Assembly: GCA_963823515.1 (NCBI GenBank)
Contig: CAWGMB010000019.1
Coordinates: forward strand, 583,646-647,645
DNA from: Miltoncostaea sp963823515
GTDB taxonomy: Bacteria; Actinomycetota; Thermoleophilia; Miltoncostaeales; Miltoncostaeaceae
Direction: 5' to 3'
Length of the DNA stretch: 64,000 nt
In this document: one piece after another, positions 43,509 to 52,049 of the stretch
How the letters are laid out: each line of letters starts with the position of its first letter
Numbering within the stretch: the first letter of the stretch is position 1
Notes under the pieces: model-generated
What the model saw: the letters and a program-made list of their open reading frames with translations, nothing else
Database searches by the model: none
What the model was told of the DNA's origin: nothing
Position numbers and translations under genes: made by a program

Positions 43509-44402
43509 GTGAGCGCGGCGATCAGCGTACGTGGCGTCGTGAAGCGCTACGGCGCCATCATCGCGGTGAACGGCCTCGACCTCGAGGTGCCCGAGGGCAC
43601 GTGCGTCGGCCTGCTCGGCCCCAATGGAGCGGGCAAGTCGACGACCATGAAGCTGCTCACGGCCCAGGCGATCGCCGACGAGGGCACCCTCGAGGTGCTG
43701 GGCTTCCGGCTGCCTCAGGAGTCGAAGCAGGCCCGGGCCCAGTGCGGGGTGGTGCCCCAGCTCGACAACCTCGACACGACGCTGACGGTCGAGCAGAACC
43801 TCCGGGTCTTCAGCCATCTCTATCGCGTGTCGCGTCACGACCGCCGCGCGGCCATCGAGCGCTCGCTGGCCCTCTCCAACCTGACCGACCGGCGGGCGAG
43901 CCGCGTCGATGAGCTCTCGGGGGGCATGCGCCGTCGCCTCCTGATCGCCCGCGCCCTGGTGCACCGCCCGCGCCTGGTGCTGCTCGACGAGCCCACCGTG
44001 GGCCTCGATCCCCAGGTGCGCCAGGAGCTGTGGGCGCTGATCGGCGCGCTGCGGGCGGAGGGCGTCTCGATCCTGATGTTGACGCACTACATCGAGGAGG
44101 CCGAGCGACTCGCCGACACCGTGGTGATCATGTCCAAGGGCTCGGCCGTGGCGACCGGGAGGCCGGGCGACCTGGTCGTCGAGCACGCGGGCCACGAGGC
44201 GGTCGAGGTCTACGGCCCGCCCGCCCGCCTCGCCGAGGTGGAGGCCGAGGCCGCGCGCGCCGGGCTGAGGACGCGGCGCACGGGCACCTCGATCTCGCTG
44301 CTCACGCTCGACCGCGCGCAGGGCCCGCTGCCGGCCGGTGAGCGAAGGCCGGCGAACCTCGAGGACGTCTTCGTCCTGCTGACCGGGGAGTACATCGGGT
44401 GA
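43509..44402 (+). CDS. ABC transporter ATP-binding protein (drug/NodI-type)
   Basis: 297 residues. Walker A GLLGPNGAGKSTTMKLL near 38, Q-loop GVVPQLDNLDTTLTV, signature ELSGGMRRRLLIARAL near 139, Walker B RLVLLDEPTVGLDP, and switch His in LMLTHYIEEAERL. The domain order and C-terminal extension (EVYGPPARLAEVEAEA, ANLEDVFVLLTGEYI) match DrrA/NodI-type exporters. The GTG start has a TAGTCT box seven bases upstream and no Shine-Dalgarno. The stop overlaps the permease start (GTGA). Confidence 0.92.
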   Translation: MSAAISVRGVVKRYGAIIAVNGLDLEVPEGTCVGLLGPNGAGKSTTMKLLTAQAIADEGTLEVLGFRLPQESKQARAQCGVVPQLDNLDTTLTVEQNLRVFSHLYRVSRHDRRAAIERSLALSNLTDRRASRVDELSGGMRRRLLIARALVHRPRLVLLDEPTVGLDPQVRQELWALIGALRAEGVSILMLTHYIEEAERLADTVVIMSKGSAVATGRPGDLVVEHAGHEAVEVYGPPARLAEVEAEAARAGLRTRRTGTSISLLTLDRAQGPLPAGERRPANLEDVFVLLTGEYIG

Positions 44403-45193
44403 GCACCGCCGCGCCCACGCGCCGCCTGCGACGGCTGGAGCGCCCGGCGCTCGCCGGCGTCCTGGTGCGCGAGATCATCAACTTCTCGTCCTATTGGCGC
44501 GCGACCACCTTCTCGTCGACGGTCGAGCCGACTATCTACCTGCTCGCGTTCGGCCTGGGCTTCGGGTCGCTTGTGTCCACCGTCGGCGGATATCCCTACG
44601 TCGAGTTCGTCGGCACGGGGACCGTCGCGACCGCCGTGCTGTTCTCGTCGGCCTTCCCGGCGATGTTCGGCACCCTCGTGAAGCAGCAGTACCAGCGCAC
44701 CTACGACGCGGTGCTGGCCGCCCCGGTCGATACGGAGGAACTGGTGACGGCCGAGGCCGTCTGGATCGCGGTCCGCGCCGGCACCTACGGGTGCGTGCCC
44801 ATGGTCGTCGCGATGCTCTTCGGCCTCGATCCGAGCTGGGGCATGCTCGCGGTGCCCCCGATCGCGATGGTCGCGGGGTTCGGCTGGGCGGGCTTCGGCA
44901 TCGCCATCGCCTCGCGGATGAACTCGTTCGAGAACTTCAGCTATGTCATCAGCGCCGTCCTCACCCCATTGTTCCTGGTGGCCGGGACCTTCTTCCCGCT
45001 CGACCAGCTCCCCCGGTGGGCGCAGGCGCTCGCCTGGCTCAACCCGCTCTACCACCTGGTCGAGCTGGTGCGCGACGCGGTCTTCGGCTGGGACTTCCCG
45101 CTCGACCTCGCCCACCTCGGGGTCCTGCTCGTCTTCGGGTTCATCACGTGGCGCATCGCCGTCGCCGGGATGACGCGCAAGCTCATCACCTGA
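44399..45193 (+). CDS. ABC-2 type transporter permease
   Basis: 264 residues with six hydrophobic segments. The ABC-2/DrrB pattern is visible: YWRATTFSSTVEPTIYLLAF near 30, GTVATAVLFSSAFPAMFGT, YDAVLAAPVDTEELV and AVLTPLFLVAGTFFPLDQLP near 185 (the last block is the family signature). It partners with the ATPase gene just upstream. The substrate is unknown; efflux or polysaccharide export are the usual roles. Confidence 0.9.
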   Translation: MSTAAPTRRLRRLERPALAGVLVREIINFSSYWRATTFSSTVEPTIYLLAFGLGFGSLVSTVGGYPYVEFVGTGTVATAVLFSSAFPAMFGTLVKQQYQRTYDAVLAAPVDTEELVTAEAVWIAVRAGTYGCVPMVVAMLFGLDPSWGMLAVPPIAMVAGFGWAGFGIAIASRMNSFENFSYVISAVLTPLFLVAGTFFPLDQLPRWAQALAWLNPLYHLVELVRDAVFGWDFPLDLAHLGVLLVFGFITWRIAVAGMTRKLIT

Positions 45194-45205
45194 GAGCCGC
45201 AGCCC

Positions 45206-45700
45206 TCAGGGCAGCCGCAGCTCCCGTTCCAACGGGATCGGCCGGGCGAGCACGTCGAACACCGGGCAGTGGTCGTCGACCGCGTCGGCCAGCTCCCGGT
45301 AGCGCTCGGGGCTGTCGGGGCCCTCGAGGGTGACGGCGATCCGTATGCCCCCGTAGCCGGCGGGAACGTCCGGGGCCAGGCCGAGGAACCCGCGCAGGTC
45401 GAGCTCACCCTCCACGTCTACGCTCACGCGGTCGAGGGCGACGCCGAGCTCGGAGGCCCAGAGCCGGTAGGTGACGGCCTGGCAGGTCGCGAGGCTCGTG
45501 AGCAGCAGCTCCACAGGGCTCTGGGCGGTGTCGCTGCCGCCGAAGGAGCGCGGCTCGTCGGCCTCCACCGCGTGGCCGCGCGCCGTGGTGGCGCATCGCA
45601 TCCCCTCGGTGAGCTCGGTCGCGACGGCGACGCGCACCTGCGCCAGCGCCGGCTCGTCGCGGAAGCGGCCGGCGAGCTTGGCGTGTGGGGCAGGCTGCAT
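45206..45700 (-). CDS. OsmC/Ohr-family peroxiredoxin-like protein
   Basis: 164 residues. The reactive Cys is in LLTSLATCQAVTYRLW near 78, with the second Cys in VDDHCPVFDVLARP near 142, the pair used by OsmC/Ohr proteins to reduce organic hydroperoxides. SPVELLLTSLATC is a family block. ATG 45700 has TACGAT eight bases upstream. The stop faces the end of the permease gene convergently. The YhfA-like subgroup seems closest from the layout, but cannot be fixed without alignment. Confidence 0.85.
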   Translation of the reverse strand: MQPAPHAKLAGRFRDEPALAQVRVAVATELTEGMRCATTARGHAVEADEPRSFGGSDTAQSPVELLLTSLATCQAVTYRLWASELGVALDRVSVDVEGELDLRGFLGLAPDVPAGYGGIRIAVTLEGPDSPERYRELADAVDDHCPVFDVLARPIPLERELRLP

Positions 45701-45708
45701 CGACGCGG

Positions 45709-45714
45709 ATCGTA
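45709..45714 (-). promoter_or_regulatory. -10 box for the osmC-like gene
   Basis: TACGAT, eight bases before ATG 45700, no Shine-Dalgarno between. Confidence 0.4.
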
Positions 45715-45748
45715 ACGGCCGGCACGGCGCCGCGGGTCGCGGGCGGCG

Positions 45749-45754
45749 TATCCT
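45749..45754 (+). promoter_or_regulatory. -10 box for the dehydrogenase-pyrophosphorylase operon
   Basis: TATCCT, giving a leader of about 28 bases that carries GGGAG at 45779-45783, six bases before ATG 45789. Confidence 0.4.
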
Positions 45755-45788
45755 CCGCGGACGACCGGCCGGCGACAACGGGAGCACG

Positions 45789-46880
45789 ATGAGGGGACTC
45801 ACCTTTCAGGGCACGCACGACGTTCGGGTCGAGGAGGTCCCCGATCCCACGATCGAGCAGCCCGGGGACGCGATCGTCCGTGTGACCATGGCCGGGATCT
45901 GTGGATCCGACCTGCACATCTACAACGCCGGCGAGGCCTTCGGGTTCGCCCCCGGTTCGCGCCTGGGGCACGAGTTCATCGGCACCGTCGAGGCCGTCGG
46001 CCCCGAGGTGGAGGGCATCTCGGTCGGAGGCCGGGTGATGTCGTCGTGCTCGGTCGCGTGCGGCGAGTGCACCTGGTGCCGCGAGGGCCTCGCGTCGTCG
46101 TGCGTGAAGTGGTCGCTGTTCGGCTGGGCGCCGCGCCTCTGGGCCCACGGCGGATCCGTTCAGGGCGGCCAGTCCGAGCTGATCCGCGTGCCCCTGGCGG
46201 CGAGCACCCTCCACCTCATGCCCGAGTCGCTGTCGGGCGCCGACAGCGAGGCGACGCTCCTGCCGCTGGTCGACGTGATGTCCACCGGCTGGCACGGCCT
46301 GACCTCGGCCGGCACCGCCCCCGGCCAGTCGGTCGTCGTCATCGGCGACGGCGCGGTCGGCCTGGCCGGCGTGCACGGCGCGCGGGCCAAGGGCGCTGAG
46401 CGGATCATCTGCCTCGGCCACCACGCCGACCGGCTCGCCACCGCGACCGCCCTCGGCGCCACCCTGACGGTCTCCTCGCGCGACGACGACGAGATCAGGG
46501 AGGCCGTGATGGAGCACACCGGCGGCGAGGGCGCCCACGTCGTGATCGACTCGATCTCCGGCCCGGGCTCCATGGCGACCGCCCACGCGGCCGTGCGCCC
46601 CGGCGGCACGATCGCCTGCCTCGGCATGGACCACTTCATGGGCAAGACCCCGTCGGTGAACTGGTTCGACCAGTTCCTGCGAAACATCTCGGTCACCGGG
46701 GGCCTGGTGCCGGGCAAGCGCTACTTCCCCGAGCTGCTGGCCCTGGTCGAGGAGGGGAAGCTCGACCCCGCTCCGATGCTGTCCCACCAGGTCACCCTCG
46801 ACGAGGCCGCGGACGGCTACAGGCTGATGGCCGAGCGGGCTGAGGGCGTCACCAAGGTCGCGCTGCGACCGGCGGGGTGA
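45789..46880 (+). CDS. Zinc-dependent medium-chain dehydrogenase
   Basis: 363 residues of the MDR superfamily. Catalytic zinc ligands lie in TMAGICGSDLHIY and RLGHEFIGTVEAVG. The structural zinc loop is SCSVACGECTWCREGLASSC near 80. The NAD(P) motif is VVVIGDGAVGLAGVHGARAK near 180. Layout and the SDLHIYNAGE sequence resemble threonine/sorbitol/formaldehyde-type enzymes. The exact substrate is unclear. It overlaps the pyrophosphorylase gene (GTGA), so the pair may work on sugar or cell-wall intermediates. Confidence 0.88.
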   Translation: MRGLTFQGTHDVRVEEVPDPTIEQPGDAIVRVTMAGICGSDLHIYNAGEAFGFAPGSRLGHEFIGTVEAVGPEVEGISVGGRVMSSCSVACGECTWCREGLASSCVKWSLFGWAPRLWAHGGSVQGGQSELIRVPLAASTLHLMPESLSGADSEATLLPLVDVMSTGWHGLTSAGTAPGQSVVVIGDGAVGLAGVHGARAKGAERIICLGHHADRLATATALGATLTVSSRDDDEIREAVMEHTGGEGAHVVIDSISGPGSMATAHAAVRPGGTIACLGMDHFMGKTPSVNWFDQFLRNISVTGGLVPGKRYFPELLALVEEGKLDPAPMLSHQVTLDEAADGYRLMAERAEGVTKVALRPAG

Positions 46881-48295
46881 GCGTGGAGGGGCGTCTGGAG
46901 GAGGCCGGTCAGGGGCACCTCACGCGCGCTCTCGAGCGGCTGAGTGGCCGTGACCGGGAGGTCCTGGCCGCCGAGATCGCGGCGCTCGACCTCGATCTGG
47001 TGCGCCGTCTGGTCGACGGCCTCGTGGGCGACGATCACGCGGCGACGGGGGAGATCGCCCCCCCGGATCCGTCGAGTGTGATCGCGCTCCCGCGCGATGC
47101 CGCCGACCAGGAGCGCGACCGCCGCGCCCGCGCGGCCGGGGAGGACCTGCTGAGCTCCGGGGGCGTGGCCGCCGTGCTGCTGGCCGGCGGCCAGGGCACC
47201 CGCCTCGGCTACGACGGCCCCAAGGGCCTCTACCCGTTCGCGCCGCTGTCGGGCCGCACCCTCTTCTCGCACCACGCGGCCAAGATCGCCGCCCTGCGGG
47301 CGCGCTACGAGGCGCCGCTGCCCTGGTACGTGCTCACCTCCCCGGCCAACGACGCACGCACGCGCGAGGCCTTCGCGGCGGCGGACGACTTCGGGCTCGA
47401 GCCCGGGTCGGTGCGCCCGGTGGTGCAGGGCACGCTGCCGGCCGTCGACCGGGCCACCGGCGAGATCCTGCTGGCCGAGCCCGGGCACCTGGCGCTGTCG
47501 CCCGACGGGCACGGCGGGCTGCTCTCGGCCCTGGCGAGCTCGGGGGCGCTCGACGAGATGACCCGCGAGGGCGTGCGGACGATCTTCACCTTCCAGGTCG
47601 ACAACCCCCTCGCGCGGGTCTGCCGCCCCGAGGTGCTCGGCCATCACGCGCTCGCCGGCGCCGACATGGCCTCGGTCGTGGTGCGCAAGCTCTCGGCCGA
47701 GGAGAAGATGGGCGTGATCGCGCGGGTCGACGGCCGCACCGGCGTGGTGGAGTACAGCGACCTGCCCGACGCGCTCGCCCAGGAGCGCGACGCCGAGGGC
47801 GAGCTCGTCTACTGGGCGGGCTCCATCGCCGTGCACTGCATCCAGGTCGACTTCGCGCGCCGCCTCACCGAGGGCGGGCTGCGGCTGCCCTACCACCACG
47901 CGGTCAAGAAGGTCCCGTACGTCGACGCCGACGGCAGCACCGTGGAGCCCGCGGAGCCGAACGCGGTGAAGTTCGAGACGTTCCTGTTCGACGCCCTGCC
48001 CTCCGCCGCGCGCACGGTGACCGTCGAGGCGGCGCGCGAGGACGAGTTCTCCCCGATCAAGAACGCCGACGGCGCCGACTCGCCGGCCACCGCCCGGCGC
48101 GACCTCAACCGCCTCTACGCACGCTGGCTCGAGGCCGCGGGCGTGTCGGTGCCGCTCGGCACCGACGGAGAGCCCGTCGACCTGGAGATCGACCCCCGGG
48201 TGGCGCTCGAGGGGCCCGATCTGCCCGCGAACCTGCCCCCCGGCTTCGCCGTCGAGGGGCCCACCGTGATCAGCCCGCCCGCGGCCACCCGGTGA
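46877..48295 (+). CDS. UDP-sugar/UDP-GlcNAc pyrophosphorylase, eukaryote-type UDPGP family
   Basis: 472 residues. Nucleotide loop AVLLAGGQGTRLGYDGPKGL near 95, then WYVLTSPANDARTR, IFTFQVDNPLARVCRPEVLG near 240, GVVEYSDLP, NAVKFETFLFDALPSA near 360 and EDEFSPIKNADG near 390. These blocks match the UAP1/QRI1-like family, unrelated in sequence to bacterial GlmU or GalU. It makes a UDP-sugar from UTP and a sugar 1-phosphate, most likely GlcNAc-1-P. The GTG overlaps the dehydrogenase stop. Its 3' end overlaps the convergent M23 gene by 26 bases. Confidence 0.85.
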   Translation: MSVEGRLEEAGQGHLTRALERLSGRDREVLAAEIAALDLDLVRRLVDGLVGDDHAATGEIAPPDPSSVIALPRDAADQERDRRARAAGEDLLSSGGVAAVLLAGGQGTRLGYDGPKGLYPFAPLSGRTLFSHHAAKIAALRARYEAPLPWYVLTSPANDARTREAFAAADDFGLEPGSVRPVVQGTLPAVDRATGEILLAEPGHLALSPDGHGGLLSALASSGALDEMTREGVRTIFTFQVDNPLARVCRPEVLGHHALAGADMASVVVRKLSAEEKMGVIARVDGRTGVVEYSDLPDALAQERDAEGELVYWAGSIAVHCIQVDFARRLTEGGLRLPYHHAVKKVPYVDADGSTVEPAEPNAVKFETFLFDALPSAARTVTVEAAREDEFSPIKNADGADSPATARRDLNRLYARWLEAAGVSVPLGTDGEPVDLEIDPRVALEGPDLPANLPPGFAVEGPTVISPPAATR

Positions 48296-49403
48296 CGATC
48301 GGGTAGGGGGGCACCGGCCCGCCCCCTCCGGGATGGATCTCGAAGTGCAGGTGGGGGGAGGTGCCCCGGGCGTCGCCGCTGTCGCCGGCGTAGCCGATGA
48401 CCGTTCCGCGGGCGACGCGCGCGCCCTCGCGCGCGGCCGGCGCGTAGGCCGACAGGTGGGCGTAGTAGAAGCCGTTGCCGGCGCGGTCGCGCAGCCACAG
48501 CCGCCAGCCGCCGAGGCCGTTCCAGCCCACATTGAACAGCGAGCCGTCGGCGACCGCGATCACCGGTGTGCCCATGGCCGCGAAGAGGTCGATGCCCTGG
48601 TGCGAGCGGCCTCCCGGCCGTGGGTACATCCAGTCGTTGCTGAAGGTCGTCGCGCCCGCGACCGGGAAGGCGAAGTCGCCGGCCGGCAGGGCGCCCGACA
48701 GGGCCGTCGCCTGCGCGAGGGGGATCGAGGTGAGCGCGGCCTGGCGTGCCTTTTCCAGGGCGGCCAGCCGCGCCTTGCGCTCCCTCTCCTCCTTCACCAG
48801 CCGCGTCAGGCGGGCACGTGCGGCCGCGAGCTCCCGGCGCTGGTCCGCGACGAGCTCGTCCAGCTCGGCGCGCCGCGCCCGGGCGCTCGCCAGCTCGCGC
48901 CGCCGCGCCGCCTCGGCCCCGGTCTGCCGGGTCTCCAGACGCTCGAGCCGCCCCCGCCGGTCGCGGACGGCCGCGACGGTGGTGGCGTCGTCCTGGGCGA
49001 TGGCGTCGAGGAGGCTCGACGCCTCCTGTGCGTCCGTGAGGCTCCCGCTGGTGAGGAGCAGTTGCACGAACGTCGGGTCGCCGTCGACGTAGATGCCGAC
49101 CAGCCGTTGCGAGAGCAGCCGCCGCGAGAGCTCCAGGTCGCGCCGCGCCCCGGCCAGCTCCCTGCGCGTGACGGCCAGGCTCGCCTGCGCCGCCTCCAGG
49201 CGGTCGATGGCCTGGTTGCTCGCTTCGACGGCACGCCCGACCGCGACGTCCAGCTCGGCCATGCGGCGCCCGAGGGCCTCGACCTCGGATCGCGTCCCGG
49301 AGATCGAGGGCGCCGCCGAGGCGCCCGGCACGATCACGAGGGCGAGGGACGTCAGGAGGGCGGCGAGCGCGAGCGCGCGCCGCATGGCGGAGGGAGGGCG
49401 CAT
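48270..49403 (-). CDS. Secreted M23-family peptidase with coiled-coil N-terminal region
   Basis: 377 residues: signal peptide (RALALAALLTSLALVIVPGA), a long coiled coil (residues 35-225, e.g. RRELAGARRDLELSRRLL), then the LytM/M23 domain with HQGIDLFAAMGTPVIAVADG, YYAHLSAYAPAAREGARV and HLHFEIHPGG, the zinc ligands His-Asp and HxH. This EnvC/NlpD-like architecture usually controls or performs cell-wall cleavage at division. The active-site set is intact, so it may be a true endopeptidase. ATG 49403 is used; a second ATG (six codons later) also fits. Its stop lies inside the 3' end of the convergent pyrophosphorylase gene. Confidence 0.9.
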   Translation of the reverse strand: MRPPSAMRRALALAALLTSLALVIVPGASAAPSISGTRSEVEALGRRMAELDVAVGRAVEASNQAIDRLEAAQASLAVTRRELAGARRDLELSRRLLSQRLVGIYVDGDPTFVQLLLTSGSLTDAQEASSLLDAIAQDDATTVAAVRDRRGRLERLETRQTGAEAARRRELASARARRAELDELVADQRRELAAARARLTRLVKEERERKARLAALEKARQAALTSIPLAQATALSGALPAGDFAFPVAGATTFSNDWMYPRPGGRSHQGIDLFAAMGTPVIAVADGSLFNVGWNGLGGWRLWLRDRAGNGFYYAHLSAYAPAAREGARVARGTVIGYAGDSGDARGTSPHLHFEIHPGGGGPVPPYPIVTGWPRAG

Positions 49404-49505
49404 CGGGGGGCGTCGTCCCGATCCTGACCGGCGACAGGGGCGACTTCATCGTCCATCGGCCGGTTCGCAACGCCGACTGAGCAGCGTGCAACGGGCCGAC
49501 ATCCG

Positions 49506-50444
49506 TCAGCCGGGGGTGCGCACCTCGCGGGGCAGGGCGAAGAAGACGCCCTCGGCCGAGGGCTGCTCGTCGCCGGAGCGCAGGTAGCCGGCCCCGGCGA
49601 TGACCGCGGCGACCTCCTGCACGAGGACCTCGGGCGCCGACGCGCCTGCGGTCAGGGCGATCCTCTCCTTGCCCTCCAGCCAGGCCTCGTCGAGCTCGCC
49701 GACGTTGTCGATCAGGTGGGCCTCGGCCCCTGTCGCGGCGGCCACCTCGACCATGCGGTTGGAGTTCGAGGAGTTCCGCGATCCGACCACCAGCACCAGG
49801 TCGGCGCCGTCCTGGACCACGGCCCGGACGGCGTCCTGGCGGTTCTGGGTGGCGTAGCAGATGTCGCTGGTCTTCGGACCGGCGAGCGCCGGAAAGCGGC
49901 GCCTGAGCACGTCCACGATCGCGGCCGCGTCGTCGATCGAGAGCGTCGTCTGCGTGGTGAGCGCCACGTTCTCGGGGTCGGCGACCTCGACCACCTCGGC
50001 GTCGTTGACGCTCTCGATGACGATCACCGACTCGGGCGCCTCGCCCCGCGTCCCGATCACCTCGTCGTGGGTCACGTGGCCCACGAGCAGCACCGTCGCG
50101 CCGCGCTTGGCGTAGCGGCGGACCTCGGCGTGCACCTTCGAGACCAATGGGCAGGTCGCGTCGATCACCCGCAGGCCCCGCTCCGCGCAGACGCGGTGCA
50201 CATCGGGGGAGACCCCGTGCGCCGAGAGGATGATCGTCTCTCCGTGGGGCACCTCGCTCTCGCTGTCGACGAAGACCGCCCCCTTGGCGGCGAGCGACGA
50301 GACGACGTGGGTGTTGTGGACGATCTCGCCGCGGACATACACGGGCGCGCCCAACTCCCCGAGGACCCTCTCGACGGTCTCGATCGCGCGGTCGACGCCG
50401 GCGCAGTACCCGCGTGGGGCGACGAGTTCGAGCTTGCTCGACAC
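49506..50444 (-). CDS. ispH: 4-hydroxy-3-methylbut-2-enyl diphosphate reductase
   Basis: 312 residues, last step of the MEP isoprenoid pathway. The three 4Fe-4S ligands are visible: Cys in APRGYCAGVDRAIE near 15, in IDATCPLVSKVHAE near 99, and in TSDICYATQNRQDAV near 195. SAHGVSPDVHR and RNSSNSNRMVEVA are substrate-loop blocks. GTG at 50444 starts the conserved N-terminus SSKLELVAPRG and has TACCCT seven bases upstream. Longer frames upstream, to 52076, are shadows of other genes. Confidence 0.96.
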   Translation of the reverse strand: MSSKLELVAPRGYCAGVDRAIETVERVLGELGAPVYVRGEIVHNTHVVSSLAAKGAVFVDSESEVPHGETIILSAHGVSPDVHRVCAERGLRVIDATCPLVSKVHAEVRRYAKRGATVLLVGHVTHDEVIGTRGEAPESVIVIESVNDAEVVEVADPENVALTTQTTLSIDDAAAIVDVLRRRFPALAGPKTSDICYATQNRQDAVRAVVQDGADLVLVVGSRNSSNSNRMVEVAAATGAEAHLIDNVGELDEAWLEGKERIALTAGASAPEVLVQEVAAVIAGAGYLRSGDEQPSAEGVFFALPREVRTPG

Positions 50445-50451
50445 GCCTACA

Positions 50452-50457
50452 AGGGTA
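50452..50457 (-). promoter_or_regulatory. -10 box for ispH
   Basis: TACCCT, seven bases before GTG 50444; part of a divergent pair with the hydrolase promoter 16 bases away. Confidence 0.45.
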
Positions 50458-50472
50458 GCCCACCCGACCCCG

Positions 50473-50478
50473 TATCGT
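50473..50478 (+). promoter_or_regulatory. -10 box for the alpha/beta hydrolase operon
   Basis: TATCGT, six bases before GTG 50485, divergent to ispH. Confidence 0.45.
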
Positions 50479-50484
50479 GGCGGC

Positions 50485-51294
50485 GTGGGCGACATCGCGA
50501 GGATCGAGAGCGGAAGCGGCCCGGCCGTGCTCCTCATCCACGGCCTCAACGGCTTCAAGGAGGGGTGGGGTCCGCTGCCGGAGGCCCTCGCCGACGCCGG
50601 GCTGCGCACGGTGGCGATCGACCTGCCGGGGTCCGGCGCCACCCCGCGTCTGGCCCACCGCACCAGCCCATCATCGCTGGCCCGCGCCCTGGACCCCCTG
50701 ATCTCCGAGCTCGCCCCGGTCGCCCTGGTCGGGCACTCACTCGGAACGCAGGTCGCGATGATCGCCGCCGCCGCCCGCCCTGAGCGGGTGCGCGCGCTGG
50801 CGCTCCTCGCGCCCTGGGTGCTCCCCCGCCCGCGGCGGTTCCCCCCCGCCGGCGTCTCGGACGTCCTCCAGGTCCCCGTGCTCGGGCGCCTTGCGGCGCG
50901 GGTCGCGATCGCGCGCATCCGCCGGAGCCCGGCCCGCCGCCGCGACGTCTTCCTCACCGCGGTCGCCGACCCCGGCGGCCTCTCCCGCGACCCGCGGATG
51001 GCGGCGCTCCTGGAGGAGGCCGCCGACCGGCTCCTGACCGCCGACCTGCGCGCCATGACCGACTGGGCGGCGGGCGCCCTCACCTTCGACGCGCGCCCGT
51101 TCGCGGCCTTGATCCCCCAGCCGGCGCTGGTCGCGTGCGGCACGCTCGACCGGATCACGAAGCCACCCGGCGCCCACGCCCTCGCCGACGCGCTCCCCGC
51201 CGGGCGCATTCTGAGCGTGCCGGACGTCGGCCACTTCCCCCACCTCGAGAGGCCCGGCGTCGTGATCCCGCAGATCGTGGAGCAGGTCGCGTGA
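50485..51294 (+). CDS. Alpha/beta-hydrolase-fold protein
   Basis: 269 residues. Oxyanion region VLLIHGLNGFKEGWGPL near 15, nucleophile elbow LVGHSLGTQVAMIAA near 83, Asp in CGTLDRITKPPG near 220 and the His in VPDVGHFPHLERP near 246 form a complete catalytic triad. The family is broad (esterase, lipase, haloperoxidase, C-C hydrolase), and no specificity is claimed. GTG 50485 has TATCGT six bases upstream. The stop overlaps the next gene (GTGA). Confidence 0.85.
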   Translation: MGDIARIESGSGPAVLLIHGLNGFKEGWGPLPEALADAGLRTVAIDLPGSGATPRLAHRTSPSSLARALDPLISELAPVALVGHSLGTQVAMIAAAARPERVRALALLAPWVLPRPRRFPPAGVSDVLQVPVLGRLAARVAIARIRRSPARRRDVFLTAVADPGGLSRDPRMAALLEEAADRLLTADLRAMTDWAAGALTFDARPFAALIPQPALVACGTLDRITKPPGAHALADALPAGRILSVPDVGHFPHLERPGVVIPQIVEQVA

Positions 51295-52049
51295 GCGAGG
51301 AGCTGCTCACGCTCGCGCTCGCGGCCGCGAGCGCGGCCGGCGATCTGCTGCTCGAGCGCGTCGGCCAGCCGGTCAGCGGGCTCAGCGCCAAGACGAGCCG
51401 GACCGACCTCGTGAGCGACGCCGACCGCGACGCCGAGGCGCTCATCGTCGGGATGATCCGCGCCGCGCGCCCCGACGACGCGATCGTGGCCGAGGAGGGC
51501 GCCGCCGCCGCCGGGGGCTCCGGGGTCACCTGGTTCGTCGATCCCCTCGACGGGACGATCAACTACCTCTGGGCGATCCCGCAGTGGAGCGTCAGCATCG
51601 CCGCCCGCGACGCCCGGGGCGGCCTGGTCGGCGTGGTCCACGATCCCTCCCGCGGGGAGACCTTCTCGGCCCGCCGCGGCCATGGTGCCTTCCTCGGTGA
51701 CGTCCGCTTGGAGATGGGCCCGGGCGCGGAGCTCTCGCAGTCGCTCATCGGCACCGGCTTCCAGTACCGCGCTGACGAGCGCGCGCGCCAGGCGCAGCTC
51801 TTGCTGCGCGTGCTGCCGGCCGTGCGCGACCTGCGGCGCTTCGGCTCGGCGGCGATCGACCTCGCATGGGTCGCCTGCGGCCGTCTGGACGGCTACTTCG
51901 AGACCGGCCTGAACCCCTGGGACTCGGCCGCGGGGGAACTGCTGGTGCGCGAGGCCGGCGGCACGATCGAGGAGGACGCGCCGGGGAGCTTCATCGCGGC
52001 GGGTCCCGCCCTCTTCGGCCCGCTTCGCGCCCTGGTCCGCGACTCCTAG
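51291..52049 (+). CDS. Inositol-monophosphatase-family phosphatase
   Basis: 252 residues. Metal-site motifs DLVSDADRDAEALIVG near 39, VAEEGAA near 65, FVDPLDGTINYLWAIPQWSV near 79 and NPWDSAAGELLVREAGG near 206. The last block and its aspartates are complete. Members hydrolyse inositol phosphate, histidinol phosphate or fructose 1,6-bisphosphate; context does not decide. The GTG overlaps the hydrolase stop, so the two are co-translated. Confidence 0.88.
   Translation: MSEELLTLALAAASAAGDLLLERVGQPVSGLSAKTSRTDLVSDADRDAEALIVGMIRAARPDDAIVAEEGAAAAGGSGVTWFVDPLDGTINYLWAIPQWSVSIAARDARGGLVGVVHDPSRGETFSARRGHGAFLGDVRLEMGPGAELSQSLIGTGFQYRADERARQAQLLLRVLPAVRDLRRFGSAAIDLAWVACGRLDGYFETGLNPWDSAAGELLVREAGGTIEEDAPGSFIAAGPALFGPLRALVRDS

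Noticed and set aside
49404..49505. Possible c-di-AMP (ydaO-type) riboswitch before the M23 peptidase gene
   Set aside because: Such riboswitches often precede actinobacterial cell-wall hydrolases, but the conserved core sequences are not recognisable and the 102-base gap is too short for the full aptamer.
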